This document shows, piece after piece, positions 8,810 to 15,981 of a DNA stretch of 60,061 nt (its first letter is position 1; the number at the start of each line of letters is the position of its first letter). A program made the translations under genes and the position numbers. The stretch spans positions 1-60,061 of the forward strand of contig JAHJTN010000003.1 of the NCBI GenBank assembly GCA_018829465.1. Direction: 5' to 3'. This DNA is from Bacteroidota bacterium. Its GTDB lineage: Bacteria; Bacteroidota; Bacteroidia; Flavobacteriales; Flavobacteriaceae. The notes under the pieces are model-generated. The model ran no database searches. It was not told where the DNA came from and was given only the letters and a program-made list of their open reading frames with translations.

Positions 8810-9448
8810 CTACTTTTTCCTAAAAATATAGACCCGTTTTTCGGGAACCACGAGCAGCTCAAGATTGAAATAGGAAGCGATAAAACTGAAAGTTTTTTTG
8901 TGGTAGAAAGAAACGTGTGTTTCATCCTTGGTGTAATACCACTTGGTAAAATCTGTATCATCTTCATAAGGATGCGTCATCAGGGCAAGTATGCCACCGG
9001 GTTTTAGTAAAGACAGCATCAAACGAAATGATGCTTCCGGTTTGTGAAAATGCTCTATACATTCCGTAGCAAAAATCACATCAAAGGTTTCGAGAGGCCA
9101 TTCGGGAAAGAAAATCGGATCGTAATTCACGCAAGAAATGTTATGCTCTTTAAGCAAAACTTCAATGGCGGGTCCGGGACCGCAGCCATAGTCGATGGCA
9201 GTCATTTTTGGTTGCAGGAAAGTTAGGGTCGGCGCCACAGCCCGATTCAAAAAAGACAGATAGCCGGATTCATCAGGCGAATTGTTGTGTTGCAAATAGC
9301 GGATGCGTTCCGAATCTGCTGTAGGCCATAAATCTGAAGCTACAAAAATGAGTTCACAATTTGGACAAAGATGTAACGGCTGGCCCAACGCACCTGGCTG
9401 CGAATATATTTCAGTTTGGTTGTGGCAAAGCGTACAGGTATTGTTCAT
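8810..9448 (-). CDS. Class I SAM-dependent methyltransferase with N-terminal zinc ribbon
   Basis: 212 residues. The N terminus carries a CxxC...CxxC pattern (C5, C8, C28, C31) that should bind zinc. A Rossmann methyltransferase domain follows, with SAM motif I as DYGCGPGPAIE and a later LLKPGGILALMTHPY segment. The type matches Methyltransf_23 proteins of unknown substrate that carry a small zinc ribbon. The 209-nt spacer to the divergent VTT gene and the 162 nt after dacB show no clear terminator. Confidence 0.82.
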   Translation of the reverse strand: MNNTCTLCHNQTEIYSQPGALGQPLHLCPNCELIFVASDLWPTADSERIRYLQHNNSPDESGYLSFLNRAVAPTLTFLQPKMTAIDYGCGPGPAIEVLLKEHNISCVNYDPIFFPEWPLETFDVIFATECIEHFHKPEASFRLMLSLLKPGGILALMTHPYEDDTDFTKWYYTKDETHVSFYHKKTFSFIASYFNLELLVVPEKRVYIFRKK

Positions 9449-9657
9449 AAATAAATCAGTCGATTTAAGGGATGAAAAAAAGCATTTATAAGTGTGTAAG
9501 GGACGTTAAAAATGCTTAGAAACGACATTTCTGCAAATGTAAATAAATGGTTTACAAGCCTGTATTGGCACATGCTAAATTTATGTTATAATAACAAAGG
9601 CAGCGTCAAAAAATAGGTTTGTTAAAACTAAATTTGAAGTCTTAAAGAAGCGGATAT

Positions 9658-10281
9658 ATGGACGTAGAAAAAGTGAAGAAAAAGAAGAAGAAAAAAGGAT
9701 TTAAGCAGCTACATCAATACTACAGTTACACCGGATTTTACAAATTTGTAAGGGAACAACTACAAAAGTATATCTGGCCGTTGTTGTTCATTATAGTCAG
9801 TTTGGTGGTGCTCAATCGATTTGTTTTTGACGTGAAGGCTTATTTTTCTTTTGTGACCCAAGACTATGCCGCTGAGGGCATTTTGCTTATTTTTTTTATT
9901 TCGGAAGCTACTTTGGGCATCATCCCGCCAGATATTTTTATTGGATGGGCTGAGTTTCAAGACAAGCCTTATCTCATCTTAACCTTTTTGGGTGTGTTGT
10001 CTTATTTGGGTGGTCTTGTAGCCTACTCTATTGGATTTTGGATTTATAAAATCCCTAAAGTTAAGTCTATGTTAGCGGAAAAATATCCCGTTCCACTTCG
10101 CAATGCACGGCGTTGGGGAGGTTTACTCATCATAGCGGCAGCGCTGTTGCCACTGCCCTTCTCCCCTATTTGTATAATTATAGGCGCCATAGGCTATCGT
10201 TTCCGCGATTTTGCGTTGCTGACCCTCTTCCGGTTTTTGAGATTTGCCCTATATGGCCTTGCTATTTTTAGTTTTTTCTAA
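9658..10281 (+). CDS. VTT (DedA/SNARE-associated) domain membrane protein
   Basis: 207 residues. A very basic N terminus (MDVEKVKKKKKKKGFKQ) is followed by about five hydrophobic segments. The segment EATLGIIPPDIFIGWAE and the later AAALLPLPFSPICIIIGAIGYRFRDF correspond to the re-entrant, proline-containing parts of VTT/DedA proteins. DedA relatives in bacteria support lipid-carrier recycling and envelope homeostasis; the exact substrate here is not visible. Its 3' end overlaps the convergent small gene by 14 nt. Confidence 0.75.
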   Translation: MDVEKVKKKKKKKGFKQLHQYYSYTGFYKFVREQLQKYIWPLLFIIVSLVVLNRFVFDVKAYFSFVTQDYAAEGILLIFFISEATLGIIPPDIFIGWAEFQDKPYLILTFLGVLSYLGGLVAYSIGFWIYKIPKVKSMLAEKYPVPLRNARRWGGLLIIAAALLPLPFSPICIIIGAIGYRFRDFALLTLFRFLRFALYGLAIFSFF

Positions 10282-10657
10282 TTTTTTTTTCGAGTAGTTC
10301 GATAGAATTGAGCGAATGATTCGGATCTAAAAAATCGAGTATGGCATTGAGAAAACGTCCAACTTTGCTGAGCTTGCCGTATTTTAAATTTTTACCGATT
10401 ACACTGGAGATGGTTTCATCTTCATTGCCAAACGGATAGGTTTTGTCTGTGATGAGCAAATCGTTGAACAATTCTTGCATGGCCACATTGCCCAACTGGT
10501 CTATCGACACCGCCAATTTTAGAAAATAACGGTTGGTCAGTTTCCATAAGTGTTTAAATCTGAAACTGAAGAGGCATTTTAAAAGCGTGTACACCATTCC
10601 GAAAGGCAGAGTCAACACACTTAAAAACAATGCGATTAAAAAAAGAATCACCCCCAT
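10268..10657 (-). CDS. Small membrane-anchored protein of unknown function
   Basis: 129 residues. One long N-terminal hydrophobic hairpin (VILFLIALFLSVLTLPFGMVY) is followed by a soluble part (RYFLKLAVSIDQLGNVAMQELFNDLLI) ending in a charged tail. The repeated mention of a phased pattern ending LNSIELLEKKIRKN suggests a short helical C terminus. I do not recognise the family. The convergent 14-nt overlap with the VTT gene and a plausible ATG support it as a real gene. Confidence 0.6.
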   Translation of the reverse strand: MGVILFLIALFLSVLTLPFGMVYTLLKCLFSFRFKHLWKLTNRYFLKLAVSIDQLGNVAMQELFNDLLITDKTYPFGNEDETISSVIGKNLKYGKLSKVGRFLNAILDFLDPNHSLNSIELLEKKIRKN

Positions 10658-10739
10658 GATTTTCGAATTTTAAAGTTTATACTCAAAAATAGGCGATGTC
10701 TTTGAAATTTCTTGTTATTTTCGAATCAAATTTTACAGC

Positions 10740-11921
10740 TTGCCCAACGTAGCCAAACGCATATTACCTACCATTGTTTTTTCACAATTTGCGTGTACAT
10801 CGGTTTGGTTTGCCGTAAATGCCATCATGCCGGAAATCCTGGCAACCCATAACCTCAGCCCCGATTTTCTCGGTTATCTGACCAGCAGTGTGCAGTTTGG
10901 TTTTATAGTAGGCACACTCACCTTTGCCGTGCTGACCCTTGCAGATCGGTTTTCACCATCCAAGGTTTTTATGGCTTGCGCTGTTGCTGCAGCGCTGTTC
11001 AATCTTGTCGTTACTTGGGAATCCGGCTCCGCCGCTGTTTTATTATTGTCCCGTTTTTGCGTGGGCTTTTTTTTGGCGGGTATTTATCCCGTTGGGATGA
11101 AAATAGCGGCAGATTATTTCAAAGACGGGTTGGGCAAATCGCTTGGATTTTTGGTAGGTGCTTTGGTGTTGGGCACTGCGTTTCCACACTTTTTAAAGGC
11201 AAATGTTGCCCATTTTTCGTGGCATTACATAGCCTATGGCACGGCTGCACTTTCCCTTTTGGGTGGTTTGCTTATTGGCTTGACTGTAGGTGACGGGCCT
11301 TATCGTCAAAAAGGCAGTGCTGTAAAGCTCGGTGCTTTTTTGGAGGTATTCAAGAATCAAGGCTTTAAGCGGGCTGCATTCGGTTATTTTGGACATATGT
11401 GGGAGCTCTATACATTTTGGGCGTTTGTCCCGGTTATGCTCAGCGCATACAATGCCTTACATACGCCAAGCCAGATTTCGGTTCCCTTGTATTCATTTTT
11501 AATTATTGCCATAGGCACGCCAGCGTGCATTATCGGCGGACTTCTGTCTCAAAAATATGACACACAGCGCATTGCATCCATTTGTCTGATGCTTTCGGGT
11601 TTGTGTTGTTTGTTGTTCCCCTTTGTTTTTCTCTACGACAACCAAGTCCTCCTTCTCGGATTTTTGTTTTTTTGGGGTATGGTTGTCATTGCAGATTCTC
11701 CATTGTTTTCAAGTTTGGTGGCAAACAATGCCGAACCTAAGCTCAAAGGAACCGGTTTGACCCTTGTAAACAGCGCAGGATTTGCCATTACCATTGTGAG
11801 TATTCAACTCATGATATGGCTATTACAAGAATTTGAAAGCCCGTTTACGTACGCAATATTGGCTATTGGCCCTGTTTTCGGACTTATGGGCCTGAGAAAA
11901 AAATTAAAAAACAAATCGTAA
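10740..11921 (+). CDS. MFS transporter
   Basis: 393 residues with about 12 hydrophobic segments, the expected major-facilitator size. Segment 1 (VFSQFACTSVWFAVNAIMPEI) and the loop after segment 2 (ADRFSPSKVF) fit the MFS motif A position. The start is a TTG at 10740 (MPNVAKRI); the next in-frame Met lies inside the first membrane segment and would destroy it. The substrate cannot be inferred. It converges on the ferredoxin gene with 4 nt between stop codons. Confidence 0.82.
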   Translation: MPNVAKRILPTIVFSQFACTSVWFAVNAIMPEILATHNLSPDFLGYLTSSVQFGFIVGTLTFAVLTLADRFSPSKVFMACAVAAALFNLVVTWESGSAAVLLLSRFCVGFFLAGIYPVGMKIAADYFKDGLGKSLGFLVGALVLGTAFPHFLKANVAHFSWHYIAYGTAALSLLGGLLIGLTVGDGPYRQKGSAVKLGAFLEVFKNQGFKRAAFGYFGHMWELYTFWAFVPVMLSAYNALHTPSQISVPLYSFLIIAIGTPACIIGGLLSQKYDTQRIASICLMLSGLCCLLFPFVFLYDNQVLLLGFLFFWGMVVIADSPLFSSLVANNAEPKLKGTGLTLVNSAGFAITIVSIQLMIWLLQEFESPFTYAILAIGPVFGLMGLRKKLKNKS

Positions 11922-11925
11922 CGAA

Positions 11926-12276
11926 CTACTCAGGATGCATAAAGCGTTGCTTAGAAAGCAATACTTCTTCTGTTTCCACGTGGTTGTCGTCAGGAACACA
12001 ACAGTCAACCGGGCAAACGGCAGCGCATTGGGGTTCGTCGTGAAAGCCTTTGCACTCTGTACATTTATCGGGAACGATGTAGTAAATTTCATCCGAAATG
12101 GGTTGTTGTGGCGTATCTGCATCCACTGCTTTGCCATCGGGCAACACCACGTTTCCTTTAAGTTTGGTTCCGTCTGCATACCGCCAATCGTCAGCGGCTT
12201 CGTAAATGGCAGTATTGGGGCATTCGGGTTCGCACGCGCCACAATTGATGCACTCGTCTGTTATAATTATTGCCAT
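11926..12276 (-). CDS. 2[4Fe-4S] ferredoxin
   Basis: 116 residues. Cluster I ligands are C9-x2-C12-x2-C15-x3-C19-P. The second motif is C72-x2-C75-x8-C84-x3-C88-P with further cysteines at 92 and 93, the long-spacer pattern of Alvin/YfhL-type ferredoxins. A 50-residue acidic insertion separates the two motifs. It is a small soluble electron carrier. It is divergent from the acyl-CoA reductase gene with 72 nt between starts, an arrangement I recall from other Flavobacteriia. Confidence 0.9.
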   Translation of the reverse strand: MAIIITDECINCGACEPECPNTAIYEAADDWRYADGTKLKGNVVLPDGKAVDADTPQQPISDEIYYIVPDKCTECKGFHDEPQCAAVCPVDCCVPDDNHVETEEVLLSKQRFMHPE

Positions 12277-12297
12277 GATTTTAAATTTGAGATGTCA

Positions 12298-12305
12298 TAC
12301 CTTTG
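12298..12305 (+). promoter_or_regulatory. -7 box TACCTTTG for the acyl-CoA reductase gene
   Basis: TACCTTTG matches the Bacteroidota consensus TAnnTTTG and lies 43 nt before the ATG at 12349. A TTG at 12270-12272 could be the -33 element, but the spacing is a little long. The ferredoxin promoter must lie in the same 72-nt spacer on the other strand. Confidence 0.5.
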
Positions 12306-12348
12306 TGGTGCAAAAATATAACCTAAACCCGTCATAAACAAATACAAT

Positions 12349-13374
12349 ATGTCTGAAAAGGCAAAAAGTGCGCTGATACAGCTCGGAGAAAATCTCCGGA
12401 GAAAATTAAAAGATTTTGAACAGCCGGAACTTCAAAATTTATTGGAACAAACCTACAGGCAAAATAGTTGGTTTACCTCGGAAAATTCGCTTTTTGCGCT
12501 TAGTCAATGGGCAAATGTGTTGTGCGAAAGCGCAATTGAAAACTGCTTACAAGCATACGGAACATTTTCTGAAACAGATCAAACGGTTGGTATTGTGATG
12601 GCCGGAAACGTACCTTTGGTGGGGTTTCACGATTTGCTATGTGTGTTGCTTGCGGGCTACCGTGCAAAGGTTAAATTGTCGTCAAAAGATTCGGTTTTAA
12701 GCAGGTTTATGATTCGGCAACTTATTGAAATAGAACCTTCACTTTCACACAAGATCAGCTTGACGGATGGCATTCTAAAAGACTTTGATTTGGTTATTGC
12801 GACAGGCAGCAACAATACGGCTCGATATTTTGAGTATTACTTTAAAAATAAGCCCCACATTATTCGCAAAAATCGAAGTTCGATTGCTGTTTTGGATGGA
12901 TCAGAATCGGAAGAAGCGCTCACAGGACTTTGTGAGGATATTTTCAGATACTTTGGTTTGGGTTGTCGCAATGTTTCAAAACTCTACGTACCGGAAGCTT
13001 ATGATTTTGATGCCTTTTTTAAAGCTACAGATGCCTACAAAACAATGATCAATCATCACAAATACAACAACAACTACAATTACCACAAGGCTTTGTATTT
13101 GATGAATCAGGATTCGTTTTTAGACAACGATTTGTTGCTACTGAAAGCTTCAGCATCACTTTCGTCTCCTTTGGGTGTGGTGTTTTTTGAAAATTATAAA
13201 GATAAAATTAGTCTAAAAACCCAATTGCAAAATCAATCTGCACAGCTACAATGTGTGGTCTCAAAAAATTTCTGGAAAGGCGAGGTACCTTTTGGACAGA
13301 CACAAAAACCCGCATTGCACGAATATGCAGATGGCGTGGACACTTTGGCCTTTCTATCCAAATATCACAAATAA
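12349..13374 (+). CDS. LuxC-like acyl-CoA reductase
   Basis: 341 residues. The central region has a nucleotide-binding stretch (DLVIATGSNNTARYFEYYF), the strand motif RKNRSSIAVLDG, and GLGCRNVSKLYVP, in which C206 occupies the place of the thioester-forming cysteine of aldehyde-dehydrogenase-type acyl-CoA reductases. Proteins of this type in Flavobacteriia are annotated as acyl-CoA reductase; they lack other lux genes, so bioluminescence is not implied. The gene lies between a divergent ferredoxin and the serC-serA operon, but the physiological substrate is unknown. Confidence 0.78.
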   Translation: MSEKAKSALIQLGENLRRKLKDFEQPELQNLLEQTYRQNSWFTSENSLFALSQWANVLCESAIENCLQAYGTFSETDQTVGIVMAGNVPLVGFHDLLCVLLAGYRAKVKLSSKDSVLSRFMIRQLIEIEPSLSHKISLTDGILKDFDLVIATGSNNTARYFEYYFKNKPHIIRKNRSSIAVLDGSESEEALTGLCEDIFRYFGLGCRNVSKLYVPEAYDFDAFFKATDAYKTMINHHKYNNNYNYHKALYLMNQDSFLDNDLLLLKASASLSSPLGVVFFENYKDKISLKTQLQNQSAQLQCVVSKNFWKGEVPFGQTQKPALHEYADGVDTLAFLSKYHK

Positions 13375-13415
13375 AAATTTATTGTTTTCCTAACAAGAAT
13401 TTTAATGAGATTTAG

Positions 13416-13423
13416 CACCTTTG
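13416..13423 (+). promoter_or_regulatory. Probable -7 box (CACCTTTG) of the serC leader
   Basis: CACCTTTG differs from TAnnTTTG only in its first base and lies 35 nt upstream of the leader ORF. Transcription starting about 7 nt downstream would give a leader of roughly 115 nt containing the 15-codon ORF at 13458-13505. No convincing -33 TTTG is visible at the ideal spacing. Confidence 0.4.
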
Positions 13424-13457
13424 CGTAGATTTTAAACCCAGTAAATTTTTTTCAAAA

Positions 13458-13505
13458 ATGAAACACCCATATATAAATTTTGCTCACAGAGGCATGATGA
13501 GTTAG
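13458..13505 (+). CDS. Leader peptide MKHPYINFAHRGMMS upstream of serC
   Basis: A 15-codon ORF (ATG 13458, TAG 13503-13505) ending 41 nt before serC. Its product MKHPYINFAHRGMMS shares Pro4 and Phe8-Ser15 with the ORF at 15868-15915 before ridA, and both ORFs have the same length. In the last eight codons the two copies differ only at GCT/GCA and AGA/AGG, both synonymous, which supports translation. It is too short to be an enzyme and is most simply a regulatory leader or arrest peptide. I do not know a named family for it. Confidence 0.75.
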   Translation: MKHPYINFAHRGMMS

Positions 13506-13539
13506 GGTGTTCCGTGTGACCATAGAAAATCAATAAATA
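13462..13539 (+). promoter_or_regulatory. Conserved cis-regulatory leader of serC (copy 1)
   Basis: The leader RNA can pair AACACCC (13462-13468, codons 2-4 of the leader ORF) with GGGTGTT (13505-13511, the last base of the stop codon onward), a 7-bp stem enclosing the ORF. TCACA (13484-13488) with TGTGA (13515-13519) could form a second, crossing stem. The 23 nt at 13491-13513 are identical to 15901-15923. AGAAAATCAATAAATA (13524-13539), just before serC, recurs before ridA with one change. Translation of the leader ORF would open the first stem, suggesting ribosome-dependent control of serC. Confidence 0.65.
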
Positions 13540-13546
13540 TAAACAC

Positions 13547-14611
13547 ATGAAAAAACACAACTACAGCGCCGGCCCTTGTATTCTTCCCCAAGAAGTTTTT
13601 GAACAAGCAGCCGCTTCTGTGCTGAATTTCAACAATTTGAATCTTTCTATTTTAGAAGTTTCGCACAGGAGTAAAGATATTGTTGCTGTGATGGAAGAAG
13701 CGCAAGCACTTGTTTTAGAACTTTTAAATCTAGAAAACAAAGGCTACGAGGTCCTTTTCTTACAAGGCGGAGCAAGCCTGCAATTTTTGATGGCTCCTTA
13801 TAACCTACTCAAAAGCAAAGCTGCTTATTTGGACACCGGCACTTGGTCGTCCAATGCCATTAAGGAAGCCAAATATATTGGAAATGTAGAAGTGGTTGCT
13901 TCATCCAAAGAAAATGGATACCGACACATTCCTAAAGGATTTAATATTCCATCGGATGCAGATTATTTTCACTGCACCAGCAACAATACGATTTACGGTA
14001 CACAAATAAAAAGTTTTCAAAACAGCCCCGTGCCGGTTGTTTGTGATATGAGTTCAGATATTTTTTCACGGGTACTCGACTTTTCGAAATTTGATTTAAT
14101 CTACGCCGGAGCCCAAAAAAACATGGGACCTGCCGGAACTACTTTGGTGGTTGTTAAAAAAGACCTATTGGGCAAAACCGGACGCGCCATCCCGGCTATT
14201 TTAGATTATGAAACACACATTGCTAAGGAAAGTATGTTTAACACGCCGGCCGTTTTTGCCGTCTATGTTTCTATGTTGACGCTTAGGTGGTTGAAAAATT
14301 TGGGAGGAATTTCTGCCATTGAGAAAATTAACAATGCCAAAGCCGAACTGCTTTACGCCGAAATAGACCGAAACCCGCTCTTTAAAGGTTATGCGTCGCC
14401 TGATGATCGTTCAAATATGAACGTGACCTTCAATTTGGCCGACGGTGTTTCCGGAGAAGTTTTCGACGGTTTGTGGAAAGCCGCAGGTATCAACGGTCTG
14501 AACGGCCACCGATCTGTAGGAGGTTATCGCGCTTCCATGTACAATGCCTTACCGCTCGAAAGTGTTCAGGTTTTGGTTGAAGCTATGCAAACATTCGAAA
14601 AAAAAGCATAA
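13547..14611 (+). CDS. serC: Phosphoserine aminotransferase
   Basis: 354 residues, usual length. SerC converts 3-phosphohydroxypyruvate and glutamate to phosphoserine in serine biosynthesis and can also act in pyridoxal phosphate synthesis. The start MKKHNYSAGPCILP is the class V aminotransferase N-terminal signature, FLQGGASLQF binds the cofactor phosphate, CDMSSD is the cofactor aspartate region, and K191 in AGAQKNMGPAGTT forms the PLP Schiff base. It is the first gene of an operon with serA, 52 nt downstream, and is preceded by the conserved FAHRGMMS leader. Confidence 0.95.
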   Translation: MKKHNYSAGPCILPQEVFEQAAASVLNFNNLNLSILEVSHRSKDIVAVMEEAQALVLELLNLENKGYEVLFLQGGASLQFLMAPYNLLKSKAAYLDTGTWSSNAIKEAKYIGNVEVVASSKENGYRHIPKGFNIPSDADYFHCTSNNTIYGTQIKSFQNSPVPVVCDMSSDIFSRVLDFSKFDLIYAGAQKNMGPAGTTLVVVKKDLLGKTGRAIPAILDYETHIAKESMFNTPAVFAVYVSMLTLRWLKNLGGISAIEKINNAKAELLYAEIDRNPLFKGYASPDDRSNMNVTFNLADGVSGEVFDGLWKAAGINGLNGHRSVGGYRASMYNALPLESVQVLVEAMQTFEKKA

Positions 14612-14663
14612 ATTAACGCGGCGCTTAAAGCGCGTTATCGACAAATACAATAAATCTAAACAC

Positions 14664-15614
14664 ATGAAAATCTTAGTAAACGACGGTATTTCCGAAAGTG
14701 GACACCAAGCATTGGAAAAAGCCGGTTTTGAAGTCATTACCACCAAAGTTGCACAAGAACAAATTATCAATTACGTCAACGAGCACCAAGTTGCAGCCAT
14801 TTTGGTTCGCAGTGCCACCAAGGTTCGCAAAGACATCATAGACGCCTGCCCGAGTTTAAAACTCATTGGACGTGGCGGAGTGGGCATGGATAATATTGAC
14901 GTAGATTATGCCAAAAGTAAAGGCATTCACGTCATCAACACTCCTGCGGCTTCCTCTGCATCGGTAGCCGAGTTGGTATTTGCGCATTTGTTTTCCGGTG
15001 CACGCTTTTTGTACAATGCAAACCGCAACATGCCCCTAGAAGGCGATTCCAGATTTAACGAACTGAAAAAAGCGTATGGCGAAGGGGTAGAACTCAGCGG
15101 AAAAACCTTGGGCGTGGTAGGTTTTGGCCGGATTGGCCAAGCCGTTGCTAAATTGGGCATTGGGTTGGGCATGAACGTAGTAGCATCGGATCCTTATGTA
15201 AAAGAAGGTTCTATTTCACTCGAATTTTTCGATGGTCAATCGCTTGATTTTCAAATTAAAACACAAAGTTTTGAATCGGTGCTTGCAGCAGCAGACTTTA
15301 TCACTTTACACGTACCGGCTCAGGAAGAATACGTCATCGGGAAAAAAGAACTGGATCAAATGAAAGATGGCGCGGCACTTGTCAACGCTTCTCGTGGTGG
15401 TGTAGTAGATGAGGTTGCTTTAATAGATGCACTTGATTCCGGTAAGTTGGCTTTTGCGGGTTTGGACGTGTTTGAAAATGAACCCAAACCCGAAGTTAAA
15501 ATTTTGATGCACAATAAAATATCGCTAACCCCGCATATTGGTGCAGCAACCAACGAAGCTCAAGATCGCATTGGAACAGAACTGGCCGCGCAGATTGAAG
15601 CTTTGCTCAAATAA
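14664..15614 (+). CDS. serA: D-3-phosphoglycerate dehydrogenase, short form
   Basis: 316 residues. It oxidises 3-phosphoglycerate to 3-phosphohydroxypyruvate, the first step of serine synthesis and the substrate of SerC. The NAD motif is GFGRIG (153-158); the catalytic residues are R244 (NASRGGVVDE), E273 (DVFENEP) and H291 (LTPHIGAAT). The C-terminal ACT domain of long-form enzymes is absent, so classical allosteric serine inhibition is unlikely and control may be genetic. The ATG at 14664 follows serC by 52 nt; a small hairpin (AACGCG...CGCGTT) sits in that spacer. The frame is open into serC but MKILVNDG is the proper start. Confidence 0.94.
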   Translation: MKILVNDGISESGHQALEKAGFEVITTKVAQEQIINYVNEHQVAAILVRSATKVRKDIIDACPSLKLIGRGGVGMDNIDVDYAKSKGIHVINTPAASSASVAELVFAHLFSGARFLYNANRNMPLEGDSRFNELKKAYGEGVELSGKTLGVVGFGRIGQAVAKLGIGLGMNVVASDPYVKEGSISLEFFDGQSLDFQIKTQSFESVLAAADFITLHVPAQEEYVIGKKELDQMKDGAALVNASRGGVVDEVALIDALDSGKLAFAGLDVFENEPKPEVKILMHNKISLTPHIGAATNEAQDRIGTELAAQIEALLK

Positions 15615-15635
15615 TTTTCAATGCATTTGTTTTAC

Positions 15636-15671
15636 AAACAGCCGTTTATTTGCGCATAAACGGCTGTTTTT
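15636..15671 (+). terminator. Rho-independent terminator after serC-serA
   Basis: A 14-bp perfect stem, AAACAGCCGTTTAT (15636-15649) with ATAAACGGCTGTTT (15656-15669), loop of six, followed by T residues. It lies 21 nt after the serA stop and separates the serine operon from ridA transcription. Confidence 0.9.
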
Positions 15672-15756
15672 GTTTTAAAACACAACAAATCTAGCTTGAT
15701 TTATCGATTAAAACGAAAAGTATAAACCGCTGAACGGAAACTTTTTATTTTTTTAG

Positions 15757-15764
15757 TATCTTTA
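15757..15764 (+). promoter_or_regulatory. Probable -7 box (TATCTTTA) of the ridA leader
   Basis: TATCTTTA followed by GG is one base off TAnnTTTG and is preceded by a T-rich stretch. It lies after the serA terminator and would give a leader of about 210 nt before ridA that contains the ORF at 15868-15915. Confidence 0.35.
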
Positions 15765-15867
15765 GGCTTGACTTTGTGATTATAATTTAACACCCATTTC
15801 CCTCTTTGGCTTTAATTTTAAGAAGCCTGCGGAGTCAAAATTGGTTCGTTAAACAACAAATAAAAAC

Positions 15868-15915
15868 ATGCAACAACCATGTAAAGATTTTGCACACAGG
15901 GGCATGATGAGTTAG
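15868..15915 (+). CDS. Leader peptide MQQPCKDFAHRGMMS upstream of ridA
   Basis: A 15-codon ORF (ATG 15868, TAG 15913-15915) ending 66 nt before ridA. Product MQQPCKDFAHRGMMS. It has the same length as the serC leader ORF, the same start and stop codons, Pro4 in common and an identical C-terminal octapeptide. Nucleotide identity between the ORFs is 41/48. The first seven codons diverge with five replacements, while the last eight show only two silent changes, as expected if the C-terminal peptide is what matters. Confidence 0.75.
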   Translation: MQQPCKDFAHRGMMS

Positions 15916-15973
15916 GGTGTTCCCTTCCTATGCTCTGCGCATCCGAATCATGACAGAAGAAAATCAGTAAATA
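15872..15973 (+). promoter_or_regulatory. Conserved cis-regulatory leader of ridA (copy 2)
   Basis: AACAACC (15872-15878) can pair with GGGTGTT (15915-15921) with six of seven pairs, the same stem geometry as in the serC leader. The 23 nt at 15901-15923 match copy 1 exactly, including eight bases after the stop codon (GGTGTTCC). AGAAAATCAGTAAATA (15958-15973) matches the pre-start segment of copy 1 at 15 of 16 positions. Compared with copy 1 there are about 24 extra nt between the post-stop block and the pre-start block. Confidence 0.6.
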
Positions 15974-15981
15974 ATAAAAAC

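Noticed and set aside
9512-9616. Possible 34-codon ORF between the methyltransferase and VTT genes
   Set aside because: No similarity, no second copy and no promoter or coupling evidence; it is within the frequency of random short ORFs.
11970-11992. parS-like palindrome CCACGTGG
   Set aside because: It lies inside the ferredoxin coding sequence and does not match a full 16-nt parS; the half-sites TGTTTC and GTTGTC are not symmetric.
13494-13502. Hammerhead ribozyme core (ATGATGAG resembles CTGATGA)
   Set aside because: The required GAAAC box and three-stem arrangement are missing, and the segment is in-frame coding in both copies.
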